DNA of 64,000 bases from Hydractinia symbiolongicarpus (taxonomy: Eukaryota > Cnidaria > Hydrozoa > Anthoathecata > Hydractiniidae), in assembly GCF_029227915.1 (NCBI RefSeq), contig NC_079883.1, forward strand, positions 18,850,001 through 18,914,000. Direction: 5' to 3'. The notes under the pieces are model-generated. The model was given only the letters and a program-made list of their open reading frames with translations, was not told the DNA's origin and made no database searches. Position 1 is the first letter of the stretch. Every line of letters begins with the position of its first letter. Shown piece after piece: positions 17,207-30,189 of the stretch. A program made the position numbers and the translations under genes.

Positions 17207-17340
17207 CTAATCCTGTAATGCCGGAACACCCAGATCATACAGGTCATCCCGAGTAACATCGATAAGCCTGAAATGATTCCTGAAACGTTCTACATGCCCC
17301 TCCTCCTCAAAAAGATTAAAGGCGTGTATGCCGTATGTAT
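17207..17340 (-). pseudogene. C-terminal remnant of an element B gene, cut by a Penelope-like insertion
   Basis: About 40 codons (core EEEGHVERFRNHFRLIDVTR, ending GVPALQD) are open and end at 17207. Upstream (above about 17340) the sequence becomes the Penelope-like fragment, so the gene is truncated there. Family unknown. Confidence 0.4.
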
Positions 17341-17344
17341 AAAC

Positions 17345-18253
17345 GTGTATAAACCTTACCGTAAACCTAATGACGAAACCAGTTACATAAACGTAGAATC
17401 CAACCACCCACCTTCAATTATTAAACAAGTTCCAATAGCCTTAGAAGAACGACTTTCACTAATGTCTGCAAACGAAAAAATATTTTACCAATCTACACCT
17501 TACTACGAACAAGCGCTCAAAAACTCAGGTTATTCCAAAAAACTTACATACACAAACAAACAAAAAAACAATAACAGAAAAAACAGAAAAAGAAATATAA
17601 TTTGGTTTAATCCCCCTTACGGCGTAAATGTTAAAATAAGAATCGCAAAGCAACTTTTATCGCTAATCGACAAACATTTTACTCGAAAACACAAGTATCA
17701 CAAAATATTTAACCGAAACAATGTTAAAGTAAGTTACAGTTGCGTGCCTAACATGAAACAACACATAGATGCCCATAATAAAAAAATTATTAACACCAAA
17801 CCTTTCCAAAAAGAACAAAACTGCAACTGCATCAAAAAAGAACAATGTCCCCTAAACCACCAATGCCTAACACCATGCATTGTTTACCAAGCTAATCTGA
17901 TGTCTGAAGAAAATCCACGGTATGAGGCAAATTATATTAGCATTAGCGAAGTGTTATTTAAAAAACGTTACGCAAACGATAAGAAATCATTCAACACAGA
18001 ACGATACATGAATGATACAGTTTTATCAAAAAAAGTATGGCGATTGAAGAAGAACAAAGAAACGCCGAAAATTCGATGGAAAATTATCAAAAAATGTTCC
18101 CCGTATAAACCCAATTCAAAAAATTGTAACCTCTGCCTTAACGAAAAGTATGAAATTTTAACCATTAAAGGAAACAACCAGAAAAATGAACTTATATCAA
18201 AATGTAGACACAAAAACAAATTCTTGTTGGCCAGTTTTGACACTAATGACTAA
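17345..18253 (+). pseudogene. Penelope-like retroelement fragment (RT tail and GIY-YIG-like domain)
   Basis: The open frame contains a segment typical of the region after the reverse transcriptase in Penelope-like elements (NIIWFNPPYGVNVKIRI and KVSYSCVPNMKQHI), Cys pairs (CNC, CPL, CLTPC), and a GIY-YIG-like end (VYQANL, then YISISEVLFKKRY and a KKSF). In the intact family the second motif reads YIGLTE, so the key glycine is lost here. The reverse transcriptase catalytic part is absent. The first 25 codons of the frame, from 17273, belong to element B sequence read in an unrelated frame. It marks the right-hand boundary of the virus-like block. Confidence 0.65.
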
Positions 18254-19199
18254 CGTCAAATGAAGTCATTACATATGAGAACATGATATTGAATATTAAA
18301 CGTTAACTTTGTAAATTTTTAGTCAGTTGGCTGAAGATTGTGTTCAAAGAACGCATGAAACTTGAGTTCCAAACGAAGTTGTTTTTTTCATTTTACACAC
18401 TGTATTTGCTCTAAAGTGTACATATATTTAATCCAGATCTAAGAAAGGGTCTTTAGGATCCAACTTTATAGATAGAGCCTTAGCCAAATGTGAAAATAAC
18501 GAAAATAATAAGTTCTAACACTGCAGTTTTTATTGATTTCAAGCATCCATCATTTTCCATTTTAATTTTCAAACCCGTTCTAAATTTGAATGTTTTAAAT
18601 CGTTATTAGCAATTCAGGGCGCATTAATGGTAACTATGGCTAGTCTTAACATTTTAGAACATACAAAAGCCAATGTTACGAAAATAAAAAGCTTATAGAA
18701 GACAAAAAGGTGAAACAGACTTACACAAATAGCACAGACCACCATTACTTTAAAAACTAAAATGGTCATCATGTTTCGGTCCTCACGTTTCTTCGTTTAC
18801 CCAGGCCGCAAAAGTCTTGGATTGGTTTTTCAAAGAATCAAGCGTTTTGATTAGTGTATTATGTGCGAGCGGTCAAAACAAAGTCAGTAAAACTATCAGT
18901 AAAATGTCACATTTGTTTTCTGTGGCTCCTGAGCGAAAATGACGATTGAGGTCACGGGGGTAATTATTATTAAATATGGTGTATTAAAATAATGCATTCA
19001 TTCTTATCACTAAATTTATTTTTTTTTGCTGATGGTAATAAATTAAAGTAATTAAACTAATTACAGAAATAAAATAATTTTAAAATTTATTTCAACTAAT
19101 AATCAGATTTGCGATTAAATAACCCCCTGGTCTCTAAAAATTCGCAGAAAGAACAAAGGAATATTGGTAACCCTTTTGAACAGACAAAATACGGCTATT
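18254..19199. other. Non-coding, AT-rich
   Basis: Stops in all frames; no repeat structure recognised beyond simple A/T runs. Confidence 0.5.
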
Positions 19200-19209
19200 A
19201 TTATAGAGA

Positions 19210-20060
19210 CTAGTCATTAGCCCGTGGAAAAATCCACTTGTTCGCCTGTCCTTTTTATACCGCATTGCGTGCTTCTCGCTACTTGAGCAGCTAACCTACC
19301 AATTTGCGTGACAGACAGACAGACGTATGCGGGTATTATAATATATGTACCCGGGAAACCCGGCGTCGAATCACCGGGATGAGCCACAAGTAACTGTTGT
19401 TGAACGCCCTAAGGAGCGCTTAAAAAGAATTGCAAACTGTTAGACACAGTCAGGTGGAGCACTTTAGTACAGGTATGCAGTATGTCGTAAATCAAGTGAA
19501 GCGCACACACCATGATAGTGTTGCAACTGTAACATATTTTTCAAAAAATAACTTTCCCGCAACAAAGACTGAAAAAGAAACACAGTTTACAACCGTTGTG
19601 ACTCCGTCATAGCAAAAACAATCTGTCAATAATATTTTATTTTGTGGAATAAGTTTTTGTAAAAGTTAAAAAATTAATCCGGACTGAGCGCTTAGTAAAG
19701 TTAAACGGTGTTACACAGGTGTATAGGGATAATACCCATTTAAAAAAAACTTTCTTGTAGACTCTTTTTAAATGAAAACACAAGAAACAGTCCGTTACCA
19801 ACACGGGGTTGAGCGGTTAGTCCAGGTAAACAGTGTGCACTGCACACCCGTACAGACGTTATTCCCGAGAGTACAGGTAAACCACATCGCACATGCTCTA
19901 GGCGTAACAGCTTTTCCAAAAAAACAGTCCATTGTTAACACTAAGCAGGTAAAATGTGTCGCACATGCCTATAAGCTTAATAGCCTTTTCCAAAATACTT
20001 AAGTTTAAATAAAAACACAGGAAACAGACCGTCGTTTAACAACACGGGATAGGCACGTAA
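19210..20060. repeat. Dispersed repeat with GTGGA..TCCAC palindrome at its edge and internal sub-repeats
   Basis: Starts near CTAGTCATTAGCCCGTGG, contains the palindrome GTGGAAAAATCCAC (19224-19237), then a block shared with 62920-63560 (GAGCCACAAGTA, AACGCCC, and repeated GAAACAG..CCGT segments at about 19440, 19780 and 20010). No coding capacity. Possibly a non-autonomous transposon. Confidence 0.5.
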
Positions 20061-20467
20061 CACAGGTATGTGTCCTGTCTGGCTAGAGAACGTGACAGTA
20101 AGGGGCAAATAAAACTAATACAAATCTTTAGGTGGTTAGGTGAAGGGTCTCCTTAAGAGACAAGAGAGGAGTTGAACGTCCTCCACCATACCTTAGTTTA
20201 AAGGGGCGATCGTGGAAGTCCCATGAAATGCCACATAGTGATGGTGTCACTTTAAAAAACACCCAGTCCGGTCTGTGAACGGTTGGCGCTAGGAAGGGCA
20301 TCCAGCTGTAAAACAATGCCAAAACTTTTTATTAATGGCCGTAAGAATAGTTGATCAGACAAATTGCGTAAACGGGGCTGGAACTCTCGCACGGTAGGAC
20401 AGATGTCAGGTGTGAGCATTGTCAGACCGTTACCCAGCTATCACATCATAAGGTAGATAACACTAGG

Positions 20468-21631
20468 TTGAGGATGGCTAGTGTAAATGTTGGTACTCTG
20501 AGAGGTAGAGCAGGTGAAGTAGTCGAAATGTTAGAACGTAGATCTGTTGATATGTGTTGTGTTCAGGAAGTCAGGTGGAGAGGAGCTTCATTGAGATTTG
20601 TGGAAGGTAGGAGGGCAAGGTATAACCTTTTTTGGATTGGTAATAGTAATGGGTATGGAGGAGTTGGCATATTCGTTGCAGAGAAGTGGGTAGAAAAAGT
20701 AATAGATGTTATGCGTGTTAATAGTCGTATTATAGTGATAACGTTTTTGATAGGTAATAGGATTGTCACTTTTCTTTCAGTTTATGCTCCACAGTGTGGA
20801 CTCAGTGAGGAAGATAAAGATAAGTTTTATGATGAGTTAATAGCAGTCACATCAAAGTTTGAAGACACTGAACTTGTCATGGTGGGCGGCGACTTTAATG
20901 GTCATGTTGGGAAGTCATTTGAAGGTTATAGAGGTGTGCATGGAGGCTATGGATTTGGGACCAGAAATAAGGAAGGGGAGAGATTGCTTGAGTTTGGAAT
21001 GGCAACGGACATGGTGGTTTGCAACACATCATTCAGTAAAAGACAGAGTAGGCTGATAACATATGAATCAGGTGGTTGTAAGACACAGATAGATTACTTC
21101 CTGGTTAGAAAGGCAGACAAGAAAGTGGTGAAGGACGTGAAAGTTATATCGGGGGAAGAGTGTGTTTCCCAGCATAGGTTTCTGGTTTGTGATATTATCT
21201 TGAAGAGTGTTAAAGAAGCCAAGGAAAAGTACAGGCCCCGTCGAAAAGTCTGGAAGCTGAAGGAAGAGATTGTAGCAAGACAATTTAGTGCAAAAGTTCA
21301 GCAGTTAGCCTACAATAGTCAATGTGATAGTGACAATGTTGAAAGTACTTGGACTACTTTGAAGAATTGTCTTCTAGAAGCTTCTGATGATACCTGTGGG
21401 TGGACGAAAGGACCAGCTAGACATAGACAGACCTGGTGGTGGAATAATGAGGTTGACCAGTGTATAAAGGAAAAGAGGAAACTTTGGAAAGAGTGGAAGT
21501 CAGGTGGTAGTAAAAATATTTACTTAGAAGCTAAGCGTCGCGCTCGTACAGCAGTGTATAAGGCAAAATCAGAAGCAGAGAGAAACAGATTTGCAGATAT
21601 TTTTTTTGTCATTGTTTACTTTTCTTTGTAG
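20468..21631 (+). mobile_element. LINE apurinic endonuclease domain (craniofacial development protein 2-like), lacking reverse transcriptase
   Basis: The 387-residue frame is an exonuclease-endonuclease-phosphatase domain of a non-LTR retrotransposon. Visible motifs are SVNVGTLRG, CVQEVRW with the catalytic Glu, SVYAPQ, GGDFNGHVG with catalytic Asp/Asn, and SQHRFLVCD near the end. Proteins of this type are often annotated as craniofacial development protein 2-like in animal genomes. After the domain a basic linker ends at a stop, and no reverse transcriptase follows in the next kilobases. LINE copies are usually truncated at the 5' end, so a 3'-truncated copy with an intact endonuclease frame is unusual; internal recombination could explain it. 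Confidence 0.8.
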
Positions 21632-22559
21632 TATTTTGTTCTTCTCAGTAACTTTAATTGTATTTGTGATTTGTTTTTCTCTTGAAATGGTGATTAGCTG
21701 AAAAATTTAAGAAAATTTCACCCAAAACATGCCACTTTTTTACATGACTATTTTTACGTTTGGACAAAAGTTTTGCTAAAAATCTTTTTGTATCATAACA
21801 GTAGTGTAAAAAACCTCCTTAGCTATCACTTTTAAAGGTGTTTCCACTCAACCGGTGTCAAGAAATTTTCACTGTCACGTATTATTCTGAAATAATAATT
21901 AGTGGTTATCATATTAAGTGGTAATATTAGGTGGTAGTAGAACACAACCGAAATTTAAGAATTCTCAAACTCAAAGAATTAAAGCGTTTTTAATAGTGAT
22001 TTAAGCTTTGTTGAAACAGCTAAGAGGTTAAATGGGAGGAATTACTATAGATATTATAAGATACAGCAACCTAAAGCTATATGACATGTGATATGTCTGT
22101 GAATAACGGATGAGATGAGCTGAAAAGGCGGTTCAGAAAGACATATTAGCGGTCGTTCCAATCTTTCTTAAGTAATCACTATTACTTATTGTAATTTCAT
22201 GGTTAAATAAACTTCATTTCGGTAACTTCATGATGTTAGTATTAGCATAGACTCCCAAGATCTTTAAATTATGGAAATGTGTTTAACAAACCCTGTTTTG
22301 AGAGCATTAAAACAATGTATGTGTTTACTTTTGTACTTGTTTGCGGATGTGTTTTAGGACAATTGAGGCAATCTACCAAGAAAATCAAAATCTTTCACTT
22401 CTTGTATCATTTGCAAGCCTCCGAATTCTTCTGAACATCTATTAAAAACTTTTCAAAAACTATCTCACCTTAAATGATAATTGTTAAAAAGGAAGATATT
22501 GACGAAACCACGATGTTCGTGAATATATCACTGATTATCTACAAAATAGTGATCATCTA
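21632..22559. other. Non-coding
   Basis: No supported gene. A few short frames without family features. Confidence 0.4.
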
Positions 22560-23345
22560 AGAATGAAAGACAATTTTGAAATTAAAGACTTTAAACAATT
22601 ATTAAAATACGCATTTATTCAACAACCAAAACACTGATTGATATTGTTTTAACCAACAATGTAACTAGCATCGGTAGTAACATAAATGCCAATTGCAACT
22701 TTTTAATTCAACCTCGACGTTCACAACCTTGAATTATCTAAAAAATGTTTTAGCAGATGTGTTCAATCAACACGCTCTTTTTCCTTTCTCCTTTAAAACG
22801 ATGTGTCAAGATGAACACATGACCTTGCCTCAACAAAGATGTGAAACGAAAATGAAATCCCGAGATCAGCTCGTGTACACAGACCGTAAATCAAATAAAC
22901 TGTCGGAACTGGATGCCTACACACGAAAACAAAACTTTAATAGAAATGAGTTGAAAAGATCAGAAAGAAAACGCATATAACTTCGTTCATTTCTAGAAAA
23001 CAGGAGATTTTTCGGACACAGCTCAGAACTAGCAATCAACCAACCACGTTTACTATTGACATCTCAGTGATACAGATTTCTGTAAATATTTTACAAAATT
23101 TTTGAGTTGATTGAAGCGTATATCATTCACCCTCACGAACTTACATAACGAAACAAAAAACACTGTAAACCTAGTCCACAGCGACAGACTTTACATTTCA
23201 GAAAGTCGCTAAGACTGAAGTGAAAAGTCATCGAAAGGAACTTCAACTTAAATGGGCTACAGGGTTAGACAATATTTCCAGGTGCTTTCTAAAGGTTGCT
23301 TTAAGCGTCATTGTGAAGCCACTAATGTACGTCATAACGATATCA
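22560..23345 (+). pseudogene. Degenerate LINE (CR1/Jockey-like) relic
   Basis: Three pieces in order fit a decayed non-LTR element: an endonuclease end (TLIDIVLTNN at about 22630-22665), a linker open at 22693-22980 with charged helices (ETKMKSRDQLVYT and following), and an RT beginning (ATGLDNISRCFLK at about 23255-23300). Multiple stops and shifts separate them. It is older than the LINE at 20468, of a different family, and non-functional. Confidence 0.5.
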
Positions 23346-25635
23346 CTGGTTTCAGACAATTTCTAATTAGCACAAATTTTTCTGATACTAGAAATTATTA
23401 ACTAAGGTATCCAGTTTAACCTTTTACCGTGTTCAAAAGGTAAGTTTTCTATCCGAAAAAATTTCCAAATTTTTTAACCCTTCCGATATTTGTTCCTACA
23501 TGCAGCCGACAAGTTTTTTTATTTCCATGGTTTTGTAATTTTGTGCTTTTTGATTCGTTAGTTTAAACAACAACCGCGACTGCCCATCGTTCGCCCGAAT
23601 GTGCAGAAAATGTAGATTTAATTTTCGCTCTGTTTACAATATGTTACAATTAAAAATGTCTGGAAATTAAAATACTCGGTGTCTTAGGTATATCACGGAT
23701 GGCCTGCTCACAAATACACCTGACAAGCCATTTTTTGTATTACTGGATGTGACACATTTCGTTTAAATATTTTTATCTGTAGGCATATGTAACTAAATCT
23801 GAGGTTTATTGTGAGGTGACTACAAAGTTTCTATCCATGTTTTTTTTGAAATGACGGATAAAAATGCATATTTTTTTTTTCAAAATACAAGAATCTTATC
23901 TTCCATTTAAAAGGATCGCGTATTTAAGCCTTTAACTGTATTTAACCATATTATAATGCCATGAACTTAAATATTCTGCGTCAAGCCTGAGAAAACACAT
24001 GCAATTTCTCCAAACTGGTTAAATCATTCGATCTTAAACCTAGGACATGTTTTGTTAGACTATATCTGGCTGATTTTAATAATGAGAAACGCTTCATGTT
24101 TTTGTACGTGAGGCTTTCTTAAAATTAATATGCAGTCAAAAACAGTTTATCGTTTTCTTGAGGAATGGGTCACTTCGGGAATTCAGGTACAAAGACAATA
24201 GTAGGAAGAAAATCTTGTCTATTGCACCAAACCAGTCTAAAACATGATACCATGTTTCAATTCATTATTTTAATTTTTACCAAAGATATAGGGCTATGAA
24301 CATGACGCAAAATTATGGTTTTTTATACTGCTGACAGCGAAATGGTCATAGAGGCTAATCGGTATGAAGTTATTTTGTAAAACCTGAAGCTGATTTCACT
24401 CTAATGATAATAAATGTTATTTTAAAGATGATTTATCATCAAGCTGTTCAATATATCAAGATATTTAATATCAATTGATTTTTTTATAAGACATTCCCAA
24501 AATACGACATGATTTAACTTTGCAAGGCCCTCAAGCCGGTGTGTAATACAAGGTGGGTATAAGGTCTGACATAAAGTAAAAACCTGTGCTTTTATTTATA
24601 ATGGACTTGTGAAAACATTATAGACACGGTGCAACACTGTAGGCAATGACCAACCTACCTATACTAAATTCTCAGCCTAGGGAGCCCTAATTTGCGTGGA
24701 ATTGGAACCTAAAGAATTAACTGCTGCGTTAGTTTAAACCTTAACATATTTTTATTAAAGCAGATAGCTATATGTTTATGATGTTTTCAACAAAAAACAT
24801 GTCTTCATAAAAGCATGCATTGTAGGTCATTTTTGTCAGCATATCGTACATATTTTCCGCATTGTTATTTCGTGCATTCATGCTCACTTGTTAGTATGAT
24901 GGAATGTAATTTATTTGAACGGGTGTTATTACTACGATCATATGTGCGATTATAATGAGGTTTTCTATTTATCAACACCTTTTTTCTAAAAAAATACGGA
25001 AATTCACAGGTTATAACGTCCTTTATATATTGCTTTTCAACTGTATACAGCATAAAATTTTTCTAGCGCATAAGTAATATACGGGTATTGGTATTATTAT
25101 AGTGCATCGAAACTTTAAGCGACATCATAATGTTTTACCAAGCCTTTAACGGCAAGTTGACTGACTGTTTAGTTGCAGGTAAATTGTTCACATATGTTGG
25201 TTAAACTTAAGGAAAGATATTCTGCACACCCAGTGGGGCGCGTGCAGGTGTAATGTCTTCCGGACTTCGAGCGTTGAGCGCTTCAATTATGTTGCGCAAC
25301 AAGGAAGACCGCTGTAGTATTAGTGTATGTTACCTTGTAACATAAAATTAACGAAGCGTAACTTTAACGTAGTTATGAAGTTATGAAATTTATCGCTATT
25401 TTTCATATTATTTTAAAACTAAAGGCACTAATTAAACGACTACGACGAAGTTACTATTTTTGAGACTTAAAACTGTCGTAAGGCTTACGGGCGTCGTAAA
25501 AAGAAAAAAAATATTCATATAGTTGAACTAAAATTATGCAGAAAAGTGTTTTAGATTAGAAGTATTAGCGGTAGTAATCTCTATTTAACATAGTTATTTT
25601 TCAAAACTAAAGTGCCATAACCACAATTTTAATAT
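23346..25635. other. Non-coding, AT-rich
   Basis: No gene or ordered repeat recognised; small frames have no family features. Confidence 0.4.
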
Positions 25636-25637
25636 TG

Positions 25638-25671
25638 GGGGGGGATGGGGGGGGGGGGGGGGGGTGGGGAC
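25638..25671. repeat. Poly-G tract
   Basis: An almost uninterrupted run of G of more than 30 nt with a few A/T interruptions; potential G-quadruplex or assembly-sensitive site. Confidence 0.7.
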
Positions 25672-26034
25672 TTAAAGAAAATTACATATGAATTTCGCCT
25701 TATATAGCGGCCATTTTGAAAGTTTACACCTCTAGATTGGCGGAAAATGTCCTTTCAGACGTCAACGATCTGATGGTTCAATGTTAAAAAAACTGGAAAA
25801 AAAAGTGCATTGTTTAATTGCATCCATATTTAGATAAAAACTTCCATCAGAAACCAAAAGATAGAAAAAGAAACATATTTACATTACACGACTACAATAA
25901 TATAAAAAATGAATAGTACCCTAGAAATTTTAAGAGTAATGGCACTTTTTAGAAAATTTACACCGCATTTGCACTTTTTAAAATGTGCTGGCATCCACTT
26001 GAAACATTCAGTGGTTTTGATCATGAGTAGAACA

Positions 26035-26125
26035 TCTGTTTTACGTTTTTCATTTCTCTCTGTCTCTCTATTTCTCTGACTCTCTTTCTCTCTTTTCTTT
26101 CTTTCTTTCCTTCTTTCTTACTAAA
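26035..26125. repeat. Pyrimidine-rich tract
   Basis: A CT-rich simple repeat (TCTCTGTCTC, then TTTCTTTC runs), giving an artefactual basic frame on the other strand. Confidence 0.6.
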
Positions 26126-26169
26126 CTCCAGCCATGATACATAAAATATTAACATAAACCGAGTAGTTA

Positions 26170-26645
26170 AAATAAAATTAAACCGAAATAAAAATACTAT
26201 TGACGACAAAATAAAAATACTATTGCCGACAAAATAAAAATACTATTTCTGACAAAATACAAATACTATTGCCGACAAAATAAAAATACGATTACTGACA
26301 AAATAAAAATACTATTCCCAAAATAAAAATACTATTCCCAAAATAAAAATACTATTGCTGACAAAATAAAAATACTATTACTGACAAAATAAAAATACTA
26401 TTACTGACAAAATAAAAATACTATTGCCGACAAAATAAAAATACTATTACTGACAAAATAAAAATACTATTGCCGACAAAATAAAAATACTATTCCCAAA
26501 ATAAAAATACTATTGCCTTGTAACATAAAATTAACGAAGCATAACTTTAACTAGTCATCAAGTTATGAAATTTAGCGCTATTACTTAAATAGAAACCGAA
26601 ATAAAAATACTATTTGCCGACAAAATAAAAATACTATTCCCAAAA
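26170..26645. repeat. Minisatellite of 14-22 bp units (AAAATAAAAATACTATT core)
   Basis: About 18 units with core AAAATAAAAATACTATT, with GCCGAC, ACTGAC or CCC spacers. It is interrupted near 26515-26600 by a segment resembling 25335-25400 (TTGTAACATAAAATTAACGA), which suggests local duplication. Confidence 0.75.
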
Positions 26646-28195
26646 TATCTTACACGTACAGTAAACGTTGTCTATATTGTATTCTCGAAATCTCAAAACA
26701 AGATAAGCATTTTATTTAAGTTAGTAGAACCACCTACGGATTAAAATCACGCGTGCATTAATTTGCACCTTCGCAGTAAAACATTTCATTGATTTAGCTT
26801 ATAACAAATGAATATTGGGGAAAGAGGGGAATACTCTATTTTGTATTGAGTAACAAAAATAAACTGGGTGGTACAGACACAGACTCTGCTAATGATATCG
26901 GTAAAAATATCAATTCGATAAATTTTTCCACTGTAGTTTTAATTAACGTAACAGGATATCTTTGGGAAATGCACCTTTCTCTAATTTCATGCATTTTTAA
27001 ACCTGTTTAAGGTACATTATGTATATCATGTCCATAAACGATAATTTTTAATAACTGTTTATAAAAGAGGACACATAATTAAACAAGCCGCTAAAACAAG
27101 TTAATTGTCTGCAGCGGAACAACAGTATTAAAGTGGTCATTCTATACAAGACTTAATAATGCCTGAAACGAGATTTATATAAAGTTTGCAAATGACTGAA
27201 GTAGAACGAAATTTATTTTCAACTTCAACTCTTCTTTTCTTCCAGGTTCCTTTATAATGAGGTTTGCTGTTTACGTCATTACTAGATTTGAGTGTCATAC
27301 GACTCTCCGTTATTCTCTTGTCAAATACACGAACATGAGCAGAATTAATACTTTCATAAAAAGATTACGTAATCACATGAAAACGAGACAAGGGGAGCAA
27401 AAACTTTGTTCTCGCGTAAGAAAACAGCGATAGTGAATACCAGAAAGATTGTATAAGCTAGAAAATGGAAATCGACACTTATAAACAATACGAAACCTGT
27501 ATTACGTTCTTAAAACAATATTCAATAGGAAAGGCTCCGAAAAGCTCCAATGTAGCGTTTATCACCAAGAAAATCATGTAAATTGTCCGTTGAACCTGAA
27601 AACAATGCTAGTAATATTTCTGAAATCGATTTTGACATTGTTGTTAGTAATACTAAGGACAATAATACAGGAGCAGAAGACCTTATTAAGAAGAAGGAAG
27701 AACTCATTACCAAACGCCAACAGTATACTAACTACGTTATGCAGGCATGCCAAGTATAGAAATATTAACTGCGTTGTTTGGTTTCATTGATCCCGGAATT
27801 GATGGTGAAAGTATTATTTTACATAATAGTCGTAAAATCAAAGGGAATGATACAAGAGACAGGAAGCAATTTTTTTCAGGGCCTGTAGCGTTTCATTGTC
27901 ATATCAGAAAACGCTACAGGTCCTGGTATGGAGGTTGCGTTGTCGTGTGAATCTTTTTTATTACTTACTACTTATTTTAACTAAACCAAAACATAGATAT
28001 TGAAACTGTTATGTTGTTGGGAACCAACAATGCCCAAAACACTTTCACAGGATAGTGTACTGACCACGGCAACTCGCATTCATGTTTGTTTTTACAGCAT
28101 TATATATCATGTTCACGACCAATATCGTAAATAAAAGGCAAAGTGTTGAAAGAACTATTAACTTTATATATTATTCTAGTTTGTATCACTGAGAC
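26646..28195. other. Mostly non-coding; weak coding-like stretch and one strong hairpin
   Basis: A frame around 27590-27760 (reading ENNASNISEIDFDIVVSNTK) looks coding-like but has a stop just before and no recognised family. At 27883-27924 a 12-bp inverted repeat (CCTGTAGCGTTT / AAACGCTACAGG) forms a hairpin. Nothing else is supported. Confidence 0.35.
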
Positions 28196-28250
28196 AAGTT
28201 TTCTGTAATAGGAAGTAGTAGGATTGTATTAGTTGACTAGTTCAGCAGAA

Positions 28251-29895
28251 ACTGACTTTTCGTAACAGGATTGATGGTTTCAAACCAGGCGAGATTGTTA
28301 CATGTTTGACCAAAATCACTTAAGACAAGTATATACGAGATAAAATGATAAAAAAAATAGCAGGATTATATTAGTCCATTAGTGTCTACTACTGAAACTG
28401 ACTTTCCGTAATAGGATTGATGGTTTCAAACCGGGCGGGATTGTTACATGTATGACCAAAATCGTTTACGACAAGTGAATACGAGATAAAATGATAAAAA
28501 AAATAGTAGGATTGTATTAGTCGACCAGTCTGTGCTACTGAAACTGACTTTCCGTAACAGAATTGATGGTTTCAAACCGGGCGGGATTGTTACATGTATG
28601 ACCAAAATCGTTTACGACAAGTAAATACGAGATAAAATGATAAAAAAATAGTAGGATTGTATTAGTCGACCAGTCTGTGCTACTGAAACTGATTTTCCGT
28701 GACAGAATTGATGGTTTCAAACCGGGCGGGATTGTTACATGTATGACCAAAATCGTTTACGACAAGTGAATACGAGATAAAATGATAAAAAAAATAGTAG
28801 GATTGTATTAGTCGACCAGTCTGTGCTACTGAAACTGACTTTCCGTAACAGAATTGATGGTTTCAAACCGGGCGGGATTGTTACATGTATGACCAAAATC
28901 GCGTACGACAAGTAAATACGAGATAAAATGATGAATAAAAATAGCAGGGCTGTATTAGTCCATTAGTCTGTACTACTAAATCCGATTTTTCGTGACAGAA
29001 TTGATGGTTTCAAACCGGGCGGGATTGTTACATGTATGACCAAAATCGCGTACGACAATTAAATACGAGATAAAATGATGAAAAAAATAGTAGGATTGTA
29101 TTAGTCGACCAGTCTGTGCTACTGAAACTGATTTTCCGTGACAGAATTGATGTTTTCAAACCGGGCGGGATTGTTACATGTATGACCAAAATCGCGTACG
29201 ACAAGTAAATACGAGATAAAATGATGAATAAAAATAGCAGGGCTGTATTAGTCCATTAGTCTGTACTACTAAATCCGATTTTTCGTGACAGAATTGATGG
29301 TTTCAAACCGGGCGGGATTGTTACATGTATGACCAAAATCGCGTACGACAAGTAAATACGAGATAAAATGATGAAAAAAATAGTAGGATTGTATTAGTCG
29401 ACCAGTCTGTGCTACTGAAACTGATTTTCCGTGACAGAATTGATGGTTTCAAACCGGGCGGGATTGTAGCATGTTTGACCAAAATCGTTTACGACAAGTA
29501 AATACGAGATAAAATGATGAAAAAAATAGTAGGATTGTATTAGTCGACCAGTCTGTGCTACTGAAACTGATTTTCCGTGACAGAATTGATGGTTTCAAAC
29601 CGGGCGGGATTGTAGCATGTTTGACCAAAATCGTTTACGACAAGTAAATACGAGATAAAATGATGAAAAAAATAGTAGGATTGTATTAGTCGACCAGTCT
29701 GTGCTACTGAAACTGACTTTCCGTAACAGAATTGATGGTTTTAAACCGGGCGGGATTGTTATATGTTTGACCAAAATCGTTTACGACAAGTAAATACGAG
29801 ATAAAATGATAAAAAAAATAGTAGGATTGTATTAGTCCATTAGTCACTACTACTGAAACTGACTTTTCGACATAGGATTGACGGTTTTAAACGGG
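28251..29895. repeat. 146-bp tandem-repeat array, about 12 units
   Basis: Units of 145-147 bp with core GATGGTTTCAAACCGGGCGG and a GTTACATGTATGACCAAAAT segment. The first unit (GCGAGATTG variant) and the last unit (GACGGTTTTAAACGG variant) match the ends of the short copy at 7617-8150. Degenerate half-units flank the array (28200-28250 and 29900-30190), so this is probably the older, resident locus. Confidence 0.8.
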
Positions 29896-30189
29896 GCGGG
29901 ATAACATTATATTAGCCGACTAGTTTGTATTACAAGAATAGTTTCTTGTAGCAGGGCTCACAGTTTTGTATCAGTTATACTAGTTTATTGTAGCAGGATT
30001 GATAGATCGGATGCAGATGTTGCATAACCAAATTGCCTACACAAAGTACATATAAAACGTATTGATGACACAAAAGCAAAGAGTACATGGATTGTATGCC
30101 TCAAACTAATTTCATGTAACGGATTCAATAATTTTAAATTTGGTTGCTTGTTACAAGTGACAAAATCTAAGCCCTACATACGCGACAAG

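Noticed and set aside
17273-17345. Start region of the Penelope-like frame as true coding sequence
   Set aside because: These codons overlap an element B gene remnant on the other strand and do not resemble the Penelope family; the junction is near 17345.
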